This document shows positions 16,476-24,357 of a DNA stretch of 34,228 nt, piece by piece. The DNA comes from JBMTVT01 sp049451635 (lineage in GTDB: Bacteria; Bacteroidota; Bacteroidia; Flavobacteriales; Flavobacteriaceae). The stretch is from positions 1 to 34,228 of the forward strand of contig JBMTVT010000021.1 of NCBI GenBank assembly GCA_049451635.1, given 5' to 3'. Every line of letters starts with the position of its first letter. The first letter of the stretch is position 1. A model generated the notes under the pieces. That model worked only from the letters and a program-made list of their open reading frames with translations. It was not told the DNA's origin and made no database searches. Position numbers and translations under genes: made by a program.

Positions 16476-17759
16476 ATGTCATTCCAATCTCTAGGCTTAT
16501 CCGAAGCCTTGCTAAAAGCAGTTAGTAAAAAAGGATATACAACCCCAAGTCCCATACAGCAAAAAGCCATTCCACTTATCTTAGAAGGTAAAGATATTTT
16601 AGCATCAGCACAAACAGGTACAGGAAAAACAGCGGGTTTTACATTGCCACTTTTGCAACTACTTTCTGATAACCCAAAAGAAAAATACCGACCTATTCGC
16701 GCTTTAATTTTAACCCCAACTCGCGAATTGGCAGCCCAAGTTTATGTCAATATTAAAGAGTATAGTGAGTTTTTAAAGTTGCGTTCGGCAGTTATTTTTG
16801 GAGGTGTTAACCAGAAACCTCAAGCAGCAACCATTCGTCAAGGGATTGATATATTGGTAGCTACTCCAGGACGTTTACTCGATTTGCAAAACCAAGGATT
16901 ATTATCGCTAAAACGTGTTGAAATACTGGTTTTGGATGAAGCCGATAGAATGCTTGATATGGGGTTTTTAAGAGATATTGAGCGAATTATAAACATGATG
17001 CCCGAAAAACGACAAAACTTAATGTTTTCGGCAACCTTTTCAAAAGACATAAAAAAGTTGGCGCATGGGATTTTAAATCATCATGTTCAAGTGGAGGTAA
17101 CACCAGAAAATACCACCGTTGATGCTATTAATCAAAAAGTATATAGAGTTGCAAAAGGTTTAAAAACCAATTTAATCATCAAATTAATTTTAGATGGCAA
17201 TTGGAAACAAGTTTTAGTATTTACCAGAACTAAACATGGCGCCAATAAGCTTTGTGAAAAAATGGCTAAAGCGGGAATTAAAGCTGCTGCTATACACGGA
17301 AATAAAAGTCAAGGTGCTAGAACAAAAGCTTTGGCGGGTTTTAAAAGCGGCAGCGTGAGTGTGTTGGTAGCTACCGACATTGCTGCGAGAGGTTTAGATA
17401 TCCCGTTGTTGCCGCACGTTATAAATTTTGAATTACCCAATATTTCTGAAGATTATGTGCATAGAATTGGTAGAACAGGTAGAGCTGGAGCTAGCGGTGA
17501 AGCACTGTCTTTAGTGAGTGCCGATGAAACTACTTTTTTGAGAGATATTGAAACATTGATTGAAATGAAAGTTCCTGTTGAAATTGTGAAAGGCTTTGAA
17601 CCTGACCCAAACGCATCAACGGCTACAATAAAACAAGGGCAAGGGCGACAAAAAAGCAGGCAGAGAACTACTTCAAACAATTTTGGAAACTCTAACAGAA
17701 ACTCAACCAGGAACAATAAAACAAGATGTCCAAAACGTAACATGGACAAAAGAAATTAA
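16476..17759 (+). CDS. DEAD-box ATP-dependent RNA helicase, RhlE-like
   Basis: From ATG 16476 the protein has 427 residues and unwinds RNA in ribosome assembly or mRNA turnover. Motifs in order are the Q motif (GYTTPSPIQQKAIP), motif I (ASAQTGTGKTAGF), Ia (TPTRELAAQV), GG and TPGRLLD, II (VLDEADRMLDMGF), III (MFSATFS), IV (LVFTRTKHGANKL), V (VATDIAARGLDIP) and VI (YVHRIGRTGRAGASGEA). A low-complexity basic tail (QKSRQRTTSNNFGNSNRNST) is typical of RhlE-type C termini that bind RNA. The frame remains open to a GTG at 16452, but MSFQSLGLSEALLKAV is the standard start. The tail ends CPKRNMDKRN and runs directly into the VF530-like remnant in another frame. DeaD/CsdA is less likely because the long extra domain is absent. 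Confidence 0.95.
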   Translation: MSFQSLGLSEALLKAVSKKGYTTPSPIQQKAIPLILEGKDILASAQTGTGKTAGFTLPLLQLLSDNPKEKYRPIRALILTPTRELAAQVYVNIKEYSEFLKLRSAVIFGGVNQKPQAATIRQGIDILVATPGRLLDLQNQGLLSLKRVEILVLDEADRMLDMGFLRDIERIINMMPEKRQNLMFSATFSKDIKKLAHGILNHHVQVEVTPENTTVDAINQKVYRVAKGLKTNLIIKLILDGNWKQVLVFTRTKHGANKLCEKMAKAGIKAAAIHGNKSQGARTKALAGFKSGSVSVLVATDIAARGLDIPLLPHVINFELPNISEDYVHRIGRTGRAGASGEALSLVSADETTFLRDIETLIEMKVPVEIVKGFEPDPNASTATIKQGQGRQKSRQRTTSNNFGNSNRNSTRNNKTRCPKRNMDKRN

Positions 17760-17922
17760 AATTTTGGAATCGCAACCTAATAATCTGTTACATGGTATTA
17801 AGCTAGAGCAAATTATAAATGATTTGGTAGTCCATTATGGTTGGGAATATATGGTAACCCTTCGGAGAACTGTGAGAAGGTATGGTCATTTTTTTAGAAC
17901 AGCCAAAGCTTATAATGATTAA
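17758..17922 (+). pseudogene. Decayed VF530-type DNA-binding protein
   Basis: In the frame overlapping the helicase stop, KILESQPNNLLHGIKLEQII and NDLVVHYGWEYM match the first half of the small VF530 family (typical core LHG.tLE.Il..LV.hYGWe). The family then continues with a conserved block of the type INIRCFxxDPSxKSSLKFLRRTPWAR. Here that block is missing and the reading jumps to VTLRRTVRRYGHFF. The shifted frame over 17870-17897 ends CEKVWSFF and stop, resembling the family's xEKVExLf ending. No good start codon remains; an ATG would fall inside the helicase gene. I infer an internal deletion of roughly 45-60 bases, a frameshift and a lost start. The ~190 bases up to pyrG contain no other gene. 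Confidence 0.6.
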
Positions 17923-18084
17923 GATTGTATATAGGAAATAAATAGGTTTCATGCTATGTGCTTTTTAATTTAATAATTTGGTCTAAATTAGTTTATTTGA
18001 TTACTAAATTCAAATCATTTTATAACCTGTTAAAAACTCCCGTTAAATAACTAAAACAATTCGCCAATAACTATTTTAATTTTG

Positions 18085-18092
18085 TAAATTTG
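18085..18092 (+). promoter_or_regulatory. Probable -7 promoter box(es) for pyrG
   Basis: TAAATTTG at 18085-18092 matches TAnnTTTG and lies 20 bases before the pyrG ATG. A second match, TAATTTTG, sits immediately upstream at 18077-18084. No strong -33 TTG is seen for either. Confidence 0.4.
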
Positions 18093-18112
18093 CCTGCGTT
18101 TATAAGCGCAAC

Positions 18113-19756
18113 ATGACAACTACAGCAAAATACATATTCGTAACCGGAGGCGTTACTTCATCGCTAGGTAAAGGCATTATAGCCGCATCATTAGCCAAAC
18201 TTTTACAGGCACAGGGATATCGGGTTACTATTCAAAAACTAGACCCTTACATTAATGTTGACCCTGGTACTTTAAATCCCTATGAACATGGCGAGTGTTA
18301 TGTAACCGAAGATGGCGCAGAAACCGATTTGGATTTAGGACATTATGAACGTTTTTTAAATGTTCCTACCAGTCAAGCAAACAATGTTACTACGGGAAGA
18401 ATTTACCAAAGTGTTATTGATAAAGAAAGACGCGGTGAATTTCTTGGCAAGACAGTACAGGTAGTACCACATATAACAGATGAGATTAAAGAACGTGTAC
18501 AAATTTTAGGAAATTCTGGCGATTATGATATTGTAATTACAGAAATAGGTGGTACTGTTGGTGATATTGAATCATTGCCATATATTGAAGCTGTTCGTCA
18601 ACTTCGATGGGATTTGGGTGAAAATAATGGTATTGTTATTCACTTAACACTTGTCCCATATCTTTCAGCCGCAGGAGAATTAAAAACAAAGCCTACTCAA
18701 CATAGTGTTAAAACCCTGATGGAAAGTGGTGTACAAGCAGATATTTTAGTTTGTAGAACCGAGCATGATTTACCAAGTGATTTACGCCGAAAACTTGCTC
18801 TGTTTTGTAATGTTAGGGAAGAAGCGGTTATACAATCTATTGATGCTTCAACCATATACGATGTACCCAACTTAATGCTCGAACAAGGTTTAGACAAGGT
18901 AGTCCTTAAAAAGTTAAACCTTAAAAGTTCTAAGCCAGATATATCGCGTTGGAATCAATTTTTGCAACGTCATAAAAACCCAATAAGTGAAGTAAATATT
19001 GGTCTGGTTGGTAAGTATGTAGAACTACAAGACTCTTACAAATCCATATTGGAAGCCTTTATTCATGCCGGAGCAGAAAACGAAGTTAAAGTCAATATAG
19101 AATCCATTCATTCAGAATATCTAAACAGTGATAACATCAAATTAAAATTATCGCATTTAGATGGAGTTTTAGTGGCTCCTGGTTTTGGGGAGCGAGGTAT
19201 TGAAGGTAAGATAGATGCTGTTAAGTATGTTCGTGAAAACAATATTCCGTTTTTAGGTATTTGTTTGGGCATGCAAATGGCAGTAATTGAGTTTGCAAGA
19301 AACGTATTGGGCATTAAAGATGCAGACTCTACCGAAATGAACCAAACTACTGCCAACCCAGTAATAGATTTAATGGAAGACCAAAAAACTATTACAGATA
19401 AAGGAGGAACTATGCGTTTGGGAGCTTGGGCTTGCAATTTAAAAATAGGAAGTAAAGTACGTGATGTCTATAAGACCGAAAGTATAAAAGAACGTCACAG
19501 ACACCGTTATGAATTTAATGGTAGATATAAAAAACAAATGGAAGATGCTGGTATGGTTATGTCTGGTTTAAATCCAGATACAGGTTTGGTTGAGATTATA
19601 GAGCTTCCAAACCACCCATGGTTTGTTGGGGTTCAATACCATCCTGAATATAAAAGTACAGTGGCTAACCCGCATCCGCTTTTTGTGGCATTTGTTAAAG
19701 CCGCTTTTAACCATAAAAAAAAGAACAAAGGTGTCACTATGGCACAAAACAAATAG
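18113..19756 (+). CDS. pyrG: CTP synthase
   Basis: PyrG makes CTP from UTP, ATP and glutamine, the last step of pyrimidine nucleotide synthesis. The 547-residue length fits the family. The N-terminal synthase domain begins with KYIFVTGGVTSSLGKGIIAA and has KLDPYINVDPGTLNPYEHGE, TDLDLGHYERF, TEIGGTVGDIES and RTEHDLP. The C-terminal glutamine amidotransferase has the nucleophile in FLGICLGMQMAVIE and the His/Glu pair in VGVQYHPEYKS. The RHRHRYEFN block is present. The last dozen residues (KKKNKGVTMAQNK) form a short basic extension. It has its own promoter and a terminator hairpin 28 bases after the stop. Confidence 0.97.
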   Translation: MTTTAKYIFVTGGVTSSLGKGIIAASLAKLLQAQGYRVTIQKLDPYINVDPGTLNPYEHGECYVTEDGAETDLDLGHYERFLNVPTSQANNVTTGRIYQSVIDKERRGEFLGKTVQVVPHITDEIKERVQILGNSGDYDIVITEIGGTVGDIESLPYIEAVRQLRWDLGENNGIVIHLTLVPYLSAAGELKTKPTQHSVKTLMESGVQADILVCRTEHDLPSDLRRKLALFCNVREEAVIQSIDASTIYDVPNLMLEQGLDKVVLKKLNLKSSKPDISRWNQFLQRHKNPISEVNIGLVGKYVELQDSYKSILEAFIHAGAENEVKVNIESIHSEYLNSDNIKLKLSHLDGVLVAPGFGERGIEGKIDAVKYVRENNIPFLGICLGMQMAVIEFARNVLGIKDADSTEMNQTTANPVIDLMEDQKTITDKGGTMRLGAWACNLKIGSKVRDVYKTESIKERHRHRYEFNGRYKKQMEDAGMVMSGLNPDTGLVEIIELPNHPWFVGVQYHPEYKSTVANPHPLFVAFVKAAFNHKKKNKGVTMAQNK

Positions 19757-19784
19757 TGGATAGTTTTTTGATAAGCTATATTTA

Positions 19785-19808
19785 ATTCCTGCTTTTGCAG
19801 GAATCTTT
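19785..19808 (+). terminator. Intrinsic terminator between pyrG and yidC
   Basis: ATTCCTGC-TTTT-GCAGGAAT is a perfect 8-bp stem with a 4-base loop, followed by CTTTT. It lies in the 73-base pyrG-yidC gap, only 21 bases ahead of the yidC start. It probably ends most pyrG transcripts, so yidC depends on read-through or on a promoter too close to the hairpin for me to identify. Confidence 0.75.
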
Positions 19809-19829
19809 TAATTTATACGGAAATAATAC

Positions 19830-21725
19830 ATGGAAGAAAAAAAATTAGACATTAATTCGATAATAGGGTTCGTACTTATTTTCGCCATATTGATGTATAT
19901 GCTTTGGCAAAACCAGCCAACCCCTGAAGAACTTGAAGCCCAAGAAAAAGCAAAGCAAGAACAAGTTGAAGCAGAGAAGAAAGCCAAAGAATTAGAACTA
20001 ACCAAAGTCACTACTGCTTTAGACTATAATGTTGGTGGAGGTGTTGATTCGTTGGAGCTAATAAAATTGCAAAATAAATTAGGGGCATTTGCATATTCTG
20101 CGGTAAAATCTTCTAATGAAGAGACCCTTGTTGAAAGTGATTTATTGGCTTTAAAGTTTAGTAATAAAGGGGGGTATCTTTCAGAAGTTAAATTAAAGAA
20201 GTTTGTAGATTTTGATTCACTTCCTATCTATTTAATAAAGGATAACAACACCCTTTTCAATATCAATTTTGGAACAACAGATAGTAGAATTTTAAATACT
20301 AAAGATTTACCATTTCAGCCTAGCGTTACAAAAAATGGCGATATTACGGTGGTTTCCATGAAACTTAAAGTTTCAGAAAGTAAATTTTTAGAGTATCGTT
20401 ATGAAATTAAGGATAATGATTACATGATGGATTTTTCCATTCGATCCCAAGGTTTAAATGATGTTATAAACAGTTCACAAGCCATAAATTTAGATTGGGA
20501 TTTAAAAGGCTACCGTCATGCCAAAAGTATTTCGTATGAAAACAGATACACAGATATTCACTATGAATATGAAGGTGGTAAAGATGATTATACGGGTATG
20601 GGAGATACCGAGGAAGATTTGGAAGATGTTACCTGGATAGGATATAAACAGCATTTCTTTACATCGGTTTTATTAACTGACAAACCTTTTAAAACCGTAA
20701 AAATTAAGGCTAAAAACTTGGTTGAAGATGAAGCTGTAGATACAGTTTATACTAAACAATTTGAATCAAAAATTCCTTTGGAGTTGCAAGGTGGCGAGCT
20801 AAATGAAACTATGGATTGGTATTTTGGCCCTAGTGATTTTAAAGTGTTGAATGCCTATGATAGAAATTTAGATGAAATCGTGCCATTTGGTTGGGGCATT
20901 TTTGGTTGGATAAACCGTTATATCTTTATGCCATTATTTGGCTTTCTAGGCGGGTTTATGCCTTATGGTATTGCCATCGTTGTTATGACTATTTTGGTAA
21001 AAATTCTATTATCGTTTGTACAATACAAACAATTCTTGTCTCAGGCAAAAATGAAAATTTTAAAGCCAGAGTTGGATGAAATTCGAGAGAAGTACAAAAA
21101 CAATAAAATGAAAGCGCAACAAGAAACCATGGCGTTGCAAACCAAAGCGGGAGCTAGCCCTATGGCAGGTTGTTTACCAGCTTTAATACAATTGCCAGTG
21201 TTTTATGCGTTGTTTCAGTTTTTTCCATCGGCTTTTGATTTAAGACAAAAAAGTTTCCTTTGGGCGGACGACTTATCATCCTATGATGTTATTGCAAACC
21301 TACCATTTAACATACCGTTTTATGGTAACCATGTTAGTTTGTTTCCCTTATTGGCATCTATTGCTATTTTCTTTTATATGCGATTGACCACAGGGCAAAA
21401 TATGCAAACTGCACCACAACAAGAAGGTATGCCAGATATGGCGAAAATGATGAAGTATATGATGTACTTTTCACCCATCATGATGTTGTTTTTCTTTAAT
21501 AATTATGCATCTGGGTTAAGTTTGTATTACTTTATTTCTAACCTTATTAGTATTGGTATTATTTTAGTGATTAAGAATTATATACTTGATGAAGATAAAA
21601 TACATGCTCAAATTCAAGAGAACAAAAAGAAACCAAAAAAACAAAATCGTTTTCAGCAAAAAATGGCTAAAATGATGGAAGAGGCAGAAAAACAAAAACA
21701 GCTTCAACAAAAACGCAAGAAATAA
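19830..21725 (+). CDS. yidC: Membrane protein insertase YidC
   Basis: YidC inserts and folds inner-membrane proteins alone or with SecYEG. The 631-residue length and layout fit Bacteroidota YidC: an N-terminal anchor (INSIIGFVLIFAILMYMLWQNQ, residues 9-30), a Lys/Glu-rich linker, a large periplasmic beta domain to about residue 340, then the conserved five-helix core. The core shows GWGIFGWINRYIFMPLFGFLGGF, PYGIAIVVMTILVKILLS, the coiled-coil hairpin LKPELDEIREKYKNNKMKAQ, and GCLPALIQLPVFYALFQFFP. The tail is strongly basic (KKPKKQNRFQQKMAKMMEEA), suited to ribosome contact. The start MEEKKLDINS is typical. A terminator follows at 21746. Confidence 0.97.
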   Translation: MEEKKLDINSIIGFVLIFAILMYMLWQNQPTPEELEAQEKAKQEQVEAEKKAKELELTKVTTALDYNVGGGVDSLELIKLQNKLGAFAYSAVKSSNEETLVESDLLALKFSNKGGYLSEVKLKKFVDFDSLPIYLIKDNNTLFNINFGTTDSRILNTKDLPFQPSVTKNGDITVVSMKLKVSESKFLEYRYEIKDNDYMMDFSIRSQGLNDVINSSQAINLDWDLKGYRHAKSISYENRYTDIHYEYEGGKDDYTGMGDTEEDLEDVTWIGYKQHFFTSVLLTDKPFKTVKIKAKNLVEDEAVDTVYTKQFESKIPLELQGGELNETMDWYFGPSDFKVLNAYDRNLDEIVPFGWGIFGWINRYIFMPLFGFLGGFMPYGIAIVVMTILVKILLSFVQYKQFLSQAKMKILKPELDEIREKYKNNKMKAQQETMALQTKAGASPMAGCLPALIQLPVFYALFQFFPSAFDLRQKSFLWADDLSSYDVIANLPFNIPFYGNHVSLFPLLASIAIFFYMRLTTGQNMQTAPQQEGMPDMAKMMKYMMYFSPIMMLFFFNNYASGLSLYYFISNLISIGIILVIKNYILDEDKIHAQIQENKKKPKKQNRFQQKMAKMMEEAEKQKQLQQKRKK

Positions 21726-21745
21726 TTATTTAAAATATTTAAAAG

Positions 21746-21777
21746 CTGCCAAGAGATTTATTTTGGCAGTTTTTTTG
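21746..21777 (+). terminator. Intrinsic terminator after yidC
   Basis: CTGCCAA (21746-21752) pairs with TTGGCAG (21763-21769) across a 10-base loop and is followed by eight T residues. An A-run upstream of the stem mirrors the T-run, so it might also work in reverse. Confidence 0.85.
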
Positions 21778-21845
21778 TTATAATTAATTTAAAATATAAT
21801 CGTTAATAAAGCATAAATTCCGAGAAAGCGAAAAAGAAACACATC

Positions 21846-22547
21846 ATGAAATTACTATATAGTTTACTGTTTTTCATAATAACCAACAGTATTTTTTCTC
21901 AAGAGATTAACCAATTTGATGCTGAAGGAAAACGCCATGGTGTATGGAAAAAGAACTTTGAAGGCACCAATGTTTTAAGGTATGAAGGTGCTTTTTCTCA
22001 TGGAAAAGAAATTGGGCTTTTTAAGTTTTATAAAAAGATAAATAATAAAGCTGTTTTAACAGCCACTAAAGCATTTAATGAAAGCAATAATGTAAGTCAG
22101 GTTAAATTTTTAGCATCCAATGGCAAGGTAATTAGTGAAGGACAAATGGATGACAAAATTTTTATTGGTACATGGAAATACTATCAAAAAAACTCAGATG
22201 AACTTTTGATTCTTGAGCATTTCAACAATTCAGGTAAATTAGAAGGTGAGCGTTTTGTGTATTATGAAAATGGACAAATAGCCGAAAAACAATTCTATAA
22301 AAATGGGTTGCTAGATGATACTTATATTGGATATTCTGATAACAATGTAGTGCTCAAACAGATGTTTTACGTTTATGGAGAGCTACATGGTCCTGCAAAA
22401 TTTTATAACCCAAAAGGGGAGTTGATGAGTGAGGGGCATTACAAGAGAGACAAAAAATACGGTGTTTGGAAGTTTTATGAAAATGGTAAATTGGTTGAAG
22501 AAAAAGATTTTACATACAAACCTAAATTCATAAAAAAAACTCCTTGA
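21846..22547 (+). CDS. Secreted YwqK/MORN-repeat protein
   Basis: This 233-residue protein begins with a signal peptide (MKLLYSLLFFIITNSIFSQ) and then consists of MORN-like beta repeats of the YwqK type. Repeats include DAEGKRHGVWKKNF, RYEGAFSHGKEIGLFKFY, ISEGQMDDKIFIGTWKYY, GKLEGERFVYYENGQIAEKQ, GELHGPAKFYNPKGELMSEG and KKYGVWKFYENGKLVEEKDF. YwqK homologues are often annotated as toxin-antitoxin antitoxins by name, but this copy has no toxin neighbour and is exported, so a periplasmic or surface scaffold role is more likely. The stop codon lies inside the following terminator hairpin. Function remains unknown. Confidence 0.85.
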   Translation: MKLLYSLLFFIITNSIFSQEINQFDAEGKRHGVWKKNFEGTNVLRYEGAFSHGKEIGLFKFYKKINNKAVLTATKAFNESNNVSQVKFLASNGKVISEGQMDDKIFIGTWKYYQKNSDELLILEHFNNSGKLEGERFVYYENGQIAEKQFYKNGLLDDTYIGYSDNNVVLKQMFYVYGELHGPAKFYNPKGELMSEGHYKRDKKYGVWKFYENGKLVEEKDFTYKPKFIKKTP

Positions 22548-22569
22548 TTTCTTAAGGAGCCTTCTTTTT
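22540..22569 (+). terminator. Intrinsic terminator overlapping the end of the YwqK gene
   Basis: CTCCTT (22540-22545) pairs with AAGGAG (22554-22559) and is followed by a pyrimidine run, CCTTCTTTTTC. The stop TGA at 22545-22547 is within the stem-loop, so a ribosome at the stop would cover the hairpin. Confidence 0.65.
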
Positions 22570-22629
22570 CATAGACAATTTTGTTTTGAACAATATTTGC
22601 CAACAAAATCAACAAATCAAACTAATTTT

Positions 22630-23007
22630 TTAACTAGAAGGAAGTATTACTTTATCTATTACATGTACAACACCATTACTATCAGCAACTAAGTCTGCAG
22701 TCTCACCATTAGCCATAGTTATGAACCTTTAGTAACGGCACTCGATTCTACAGCAGCAGTTCCAAATACATGATACTGTAAAACATTTTTAAGAACGTAT
22801 TCATGAATATCATCTAGAGAGGTTTGACCAATTGCAGTTAAAAGTGCTGCAAACGCATTATTATCTGGTACAAAAAAAGTATAAGTACCATTAATGCTTA
22901 GTTAACTCACTAAGTCTGAATATTCTGTAAGAGCAGTGACTTAACTAGAAAGTTGCTAGTGTGAACAAAATAAATAATAACTTTTTAATCACGCTTCTTT
23001 TTTTCAT
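22630..23007 (-). pseudogene. Broken fasciclin (FAS1) domain secreted protein
   Basis: No intact ORF covers this stretch, but conceptual reading of the minus strand across three frames gives a FAS1 protein. ATG 23005-23007 starts MKKRSVIKKLLFILFTLATF, a signal peptide ended by TAG. Then TEYSDLVS is followed by a stop, then GTYTFFVPDNNAFAALLTAI and GQTSLDDIHEYVLKNVLQYH, then VESSAVTKGS and a stop. Another frame gives ITMANGETADLVADSNGVVH and VIDKVILPSS before the final TAA. GVVHVIDKVILP and FFVPDNNAFAAL are the hallmark FAS1 H2 and H1 motifs. At least two stops and one frameshift are present, and part of the H1 region is missing. The gene was a small secreted adhesion-type protein, now dead. 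It faces the YwqK gene. Confidence 0.85.
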
Positions 23008-23117
23008 TTTTTGTAAGGTTTAATGTTGTTTAATAAAAATATAAAATAATTAAACAAAATAAAATATCACCATATATTTGGTTTTGTTCAAAAGGCTTTA
23101 ATTTTTTTAATTATATG

Positions 23118-23125
23118 TATCTTTG
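23118..23125 (+). promoter_or_regulatory. -7 promoter box for mnmA
   Basis: TATCTTTG is the most common form of the Bacteroidota -7 element. It lies 18 bases before the mnmA ATG at 23144. The -33 region here is AT-rich with no TTG at the normal distance. The box also shows that the TTG at 23123 cannot be the translation start. Confidence 0.55.
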
Positions 23126-23143
23126 TACTCAAATTTTATTGTA

Positions 23144-24331
23144 ATGAAACGTTTAGTTATAGGGTTATCTGGAGGCGTTGATTCTAGTGTTGCGGCATAT
23201 TTGCTTAAGGAGCAAGGATATGAAGTTATTGGATTGTTTATGAAAAACTGGCATGATGACTCTGTAACCATTTCCAATGAATGTCCATGGCTTGATGATA
23301 GTAATGATGCTATGTTAGTCGCCGAAAAGTTGGGAATCCCTTTTCAAACGGTAGATTTAAGTGAACAATACAAAGAGCGTATTGTTGATTACATGTTCCA
23401 TGAATATGAAAAAGGCAGAACACCAAACCCAGATGTACTTTGTAATAGAGAAATTAAGTTTGATGTATTTATGAAAATTGCCCTTGAACTTGGTGCTGAC
23501 TATGTAGCAACTGGGCATTATTGTAGAAAAGGAACTATTAATAAAAATGGGAAAACAATTTACCAGCTACTTGCTGGTGTTGATGGCAATAAAGACCAAT
23601 CTTATTTTTTATGCCAATTATCCCAGGAACAATTGGCAAAATCGTTGTTTCCTATTGGTGTGCTAACAAAACCACAGGTACGTGAAATTGCTACAAAGCT
23701 AGATCTGGTTACTGCTGAAAAAAAGGATTCTCAAGGACTTTGTTTTATTGGAAAAGTAAAACTACCAGATTTTCTTCAGCAGCAATTAAAGCCAAAAGAA
23801 GGTTTTATAGTAGAAATCCCAAAAGATCAAGAAATTTTCAATACCGTTGCTCCTAATTTTGATTCTGAAGAGGAAAAACTAAAGTATTTATCAAGGAAAA
23901 TTGATTACAAAATAGATTATGGTAAGGTAGTTGGTAAACATCAAGGTGCCCATTATTTTACAAAAGGACAGCGTAAAGGTTTGGCTGTTGGTGGTACTGT
24001 AGAACCTTTGTTTGTAATTGATACGAATATAGAAGAAAATGTGATTTATACTGGTCAAGGGAAAGAACACCCAGGCCTATTAAAGAAAGCTTTGTTTGTT
24101 GCTAATGATGAGTTGCATTGGATTCGTGAAGATTTAGCTTTGAAAGTTGATGAAACCATGAAAGTTAAAGCTAGAATTCGATACCGTCAACCTCTAGAAA
24201 ATGCTGTTCTGCATAAAGTATATAGTGGTTTGTATGTTGAATTTGAAAATTTTCAATCAGCTATAACAGAAGGACAGTTTGTCGCTTGGTATTTAGAGGA
24301 CGAACTCCTAGGTTCTGGAGTAATTTCGTAA
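23144..24331 (+). CDS. mnmA: tRNA-specific 2-thiouridylase MnmA
   Basis: MnmA puts sulfur on wobble uridine 34 of tRNAs for Lys, Glu and Gln. From ATG 23144 the protein has 395 residues. The PP-loop is GLSGGVDSSVAAYLL (residues 7-21). The catalytic cysteines are in NPDVLCNREIKF (Cys100) and DSQGLCFIG (Cys200). Other motifs are ATGHYCR, GNKDQSYFLCQL and the C-terminal beta-barrel ending FVAWYLEDELLGSGVIS. An upstream TTG at 23123 would overlap the promoter and add MYSNFIV, so the internal ATG is preferred. It has its own promoter; the T9SS protease gene follows after 26 bases. Confidence 0.97.
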   Translation: MKRLVIGLSGGVDSSVAAYLLKEQGYEVIGLFMKNWHDDSVTISNECPWLDDSNDAMLVAEKLGIPFQTVDLSEQYKERIVDYMFHEYEKGRTPNPDVLCNREIKFDVFMKIALELGADYVATGHYCRKGTINKNGKTIYQLLAGVDGNKDQSYFLCQLSQEQLAKSLFPIGVLTKPQVREIATKLDLVTAEKKDSQGLCFIGKVKLPDFLQQQLKPKEGFIVEIPKDQEIFNTVAPNFDSEEEKLKYLSRKIDYKIDYGKVVGKHQGAHYFTKGQRKGLAVGGTVEPLFVIDTNIEENVIYTGQGKEHPGLLKKALFVANDELHWIREDLALKVDETMKVKARIRYRQPLENAVLHKVYSGLYVEFENFQSAITEGQFVAWYLEDELLGSGVIS

Positions 24332-24357
24332 TTTGATGGTTTCTAATCTGCGAACTT

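Noticed and set aside
17683..17757. First 25 codons of the ORF beginning METLTETQPG
   Set aside because: This part is an alternative frame of the helicase's low-complexity tail; only the section from about 17758 resembles VF530.
21846..22547. YwqK protein as an antitoxin of a toxin-antitoxin pair
   Set aside because: The protein has a signal peptide and there is no adjacent toxin-like gene; the antitoxin name is inherited from family annotation.
23123..23143. TTG start adding seven residues to MnmA
   Set aside because: It overlaps the TATCTTTG promoter box, and MKRLVIGLSGGVDSS is the conserved start.
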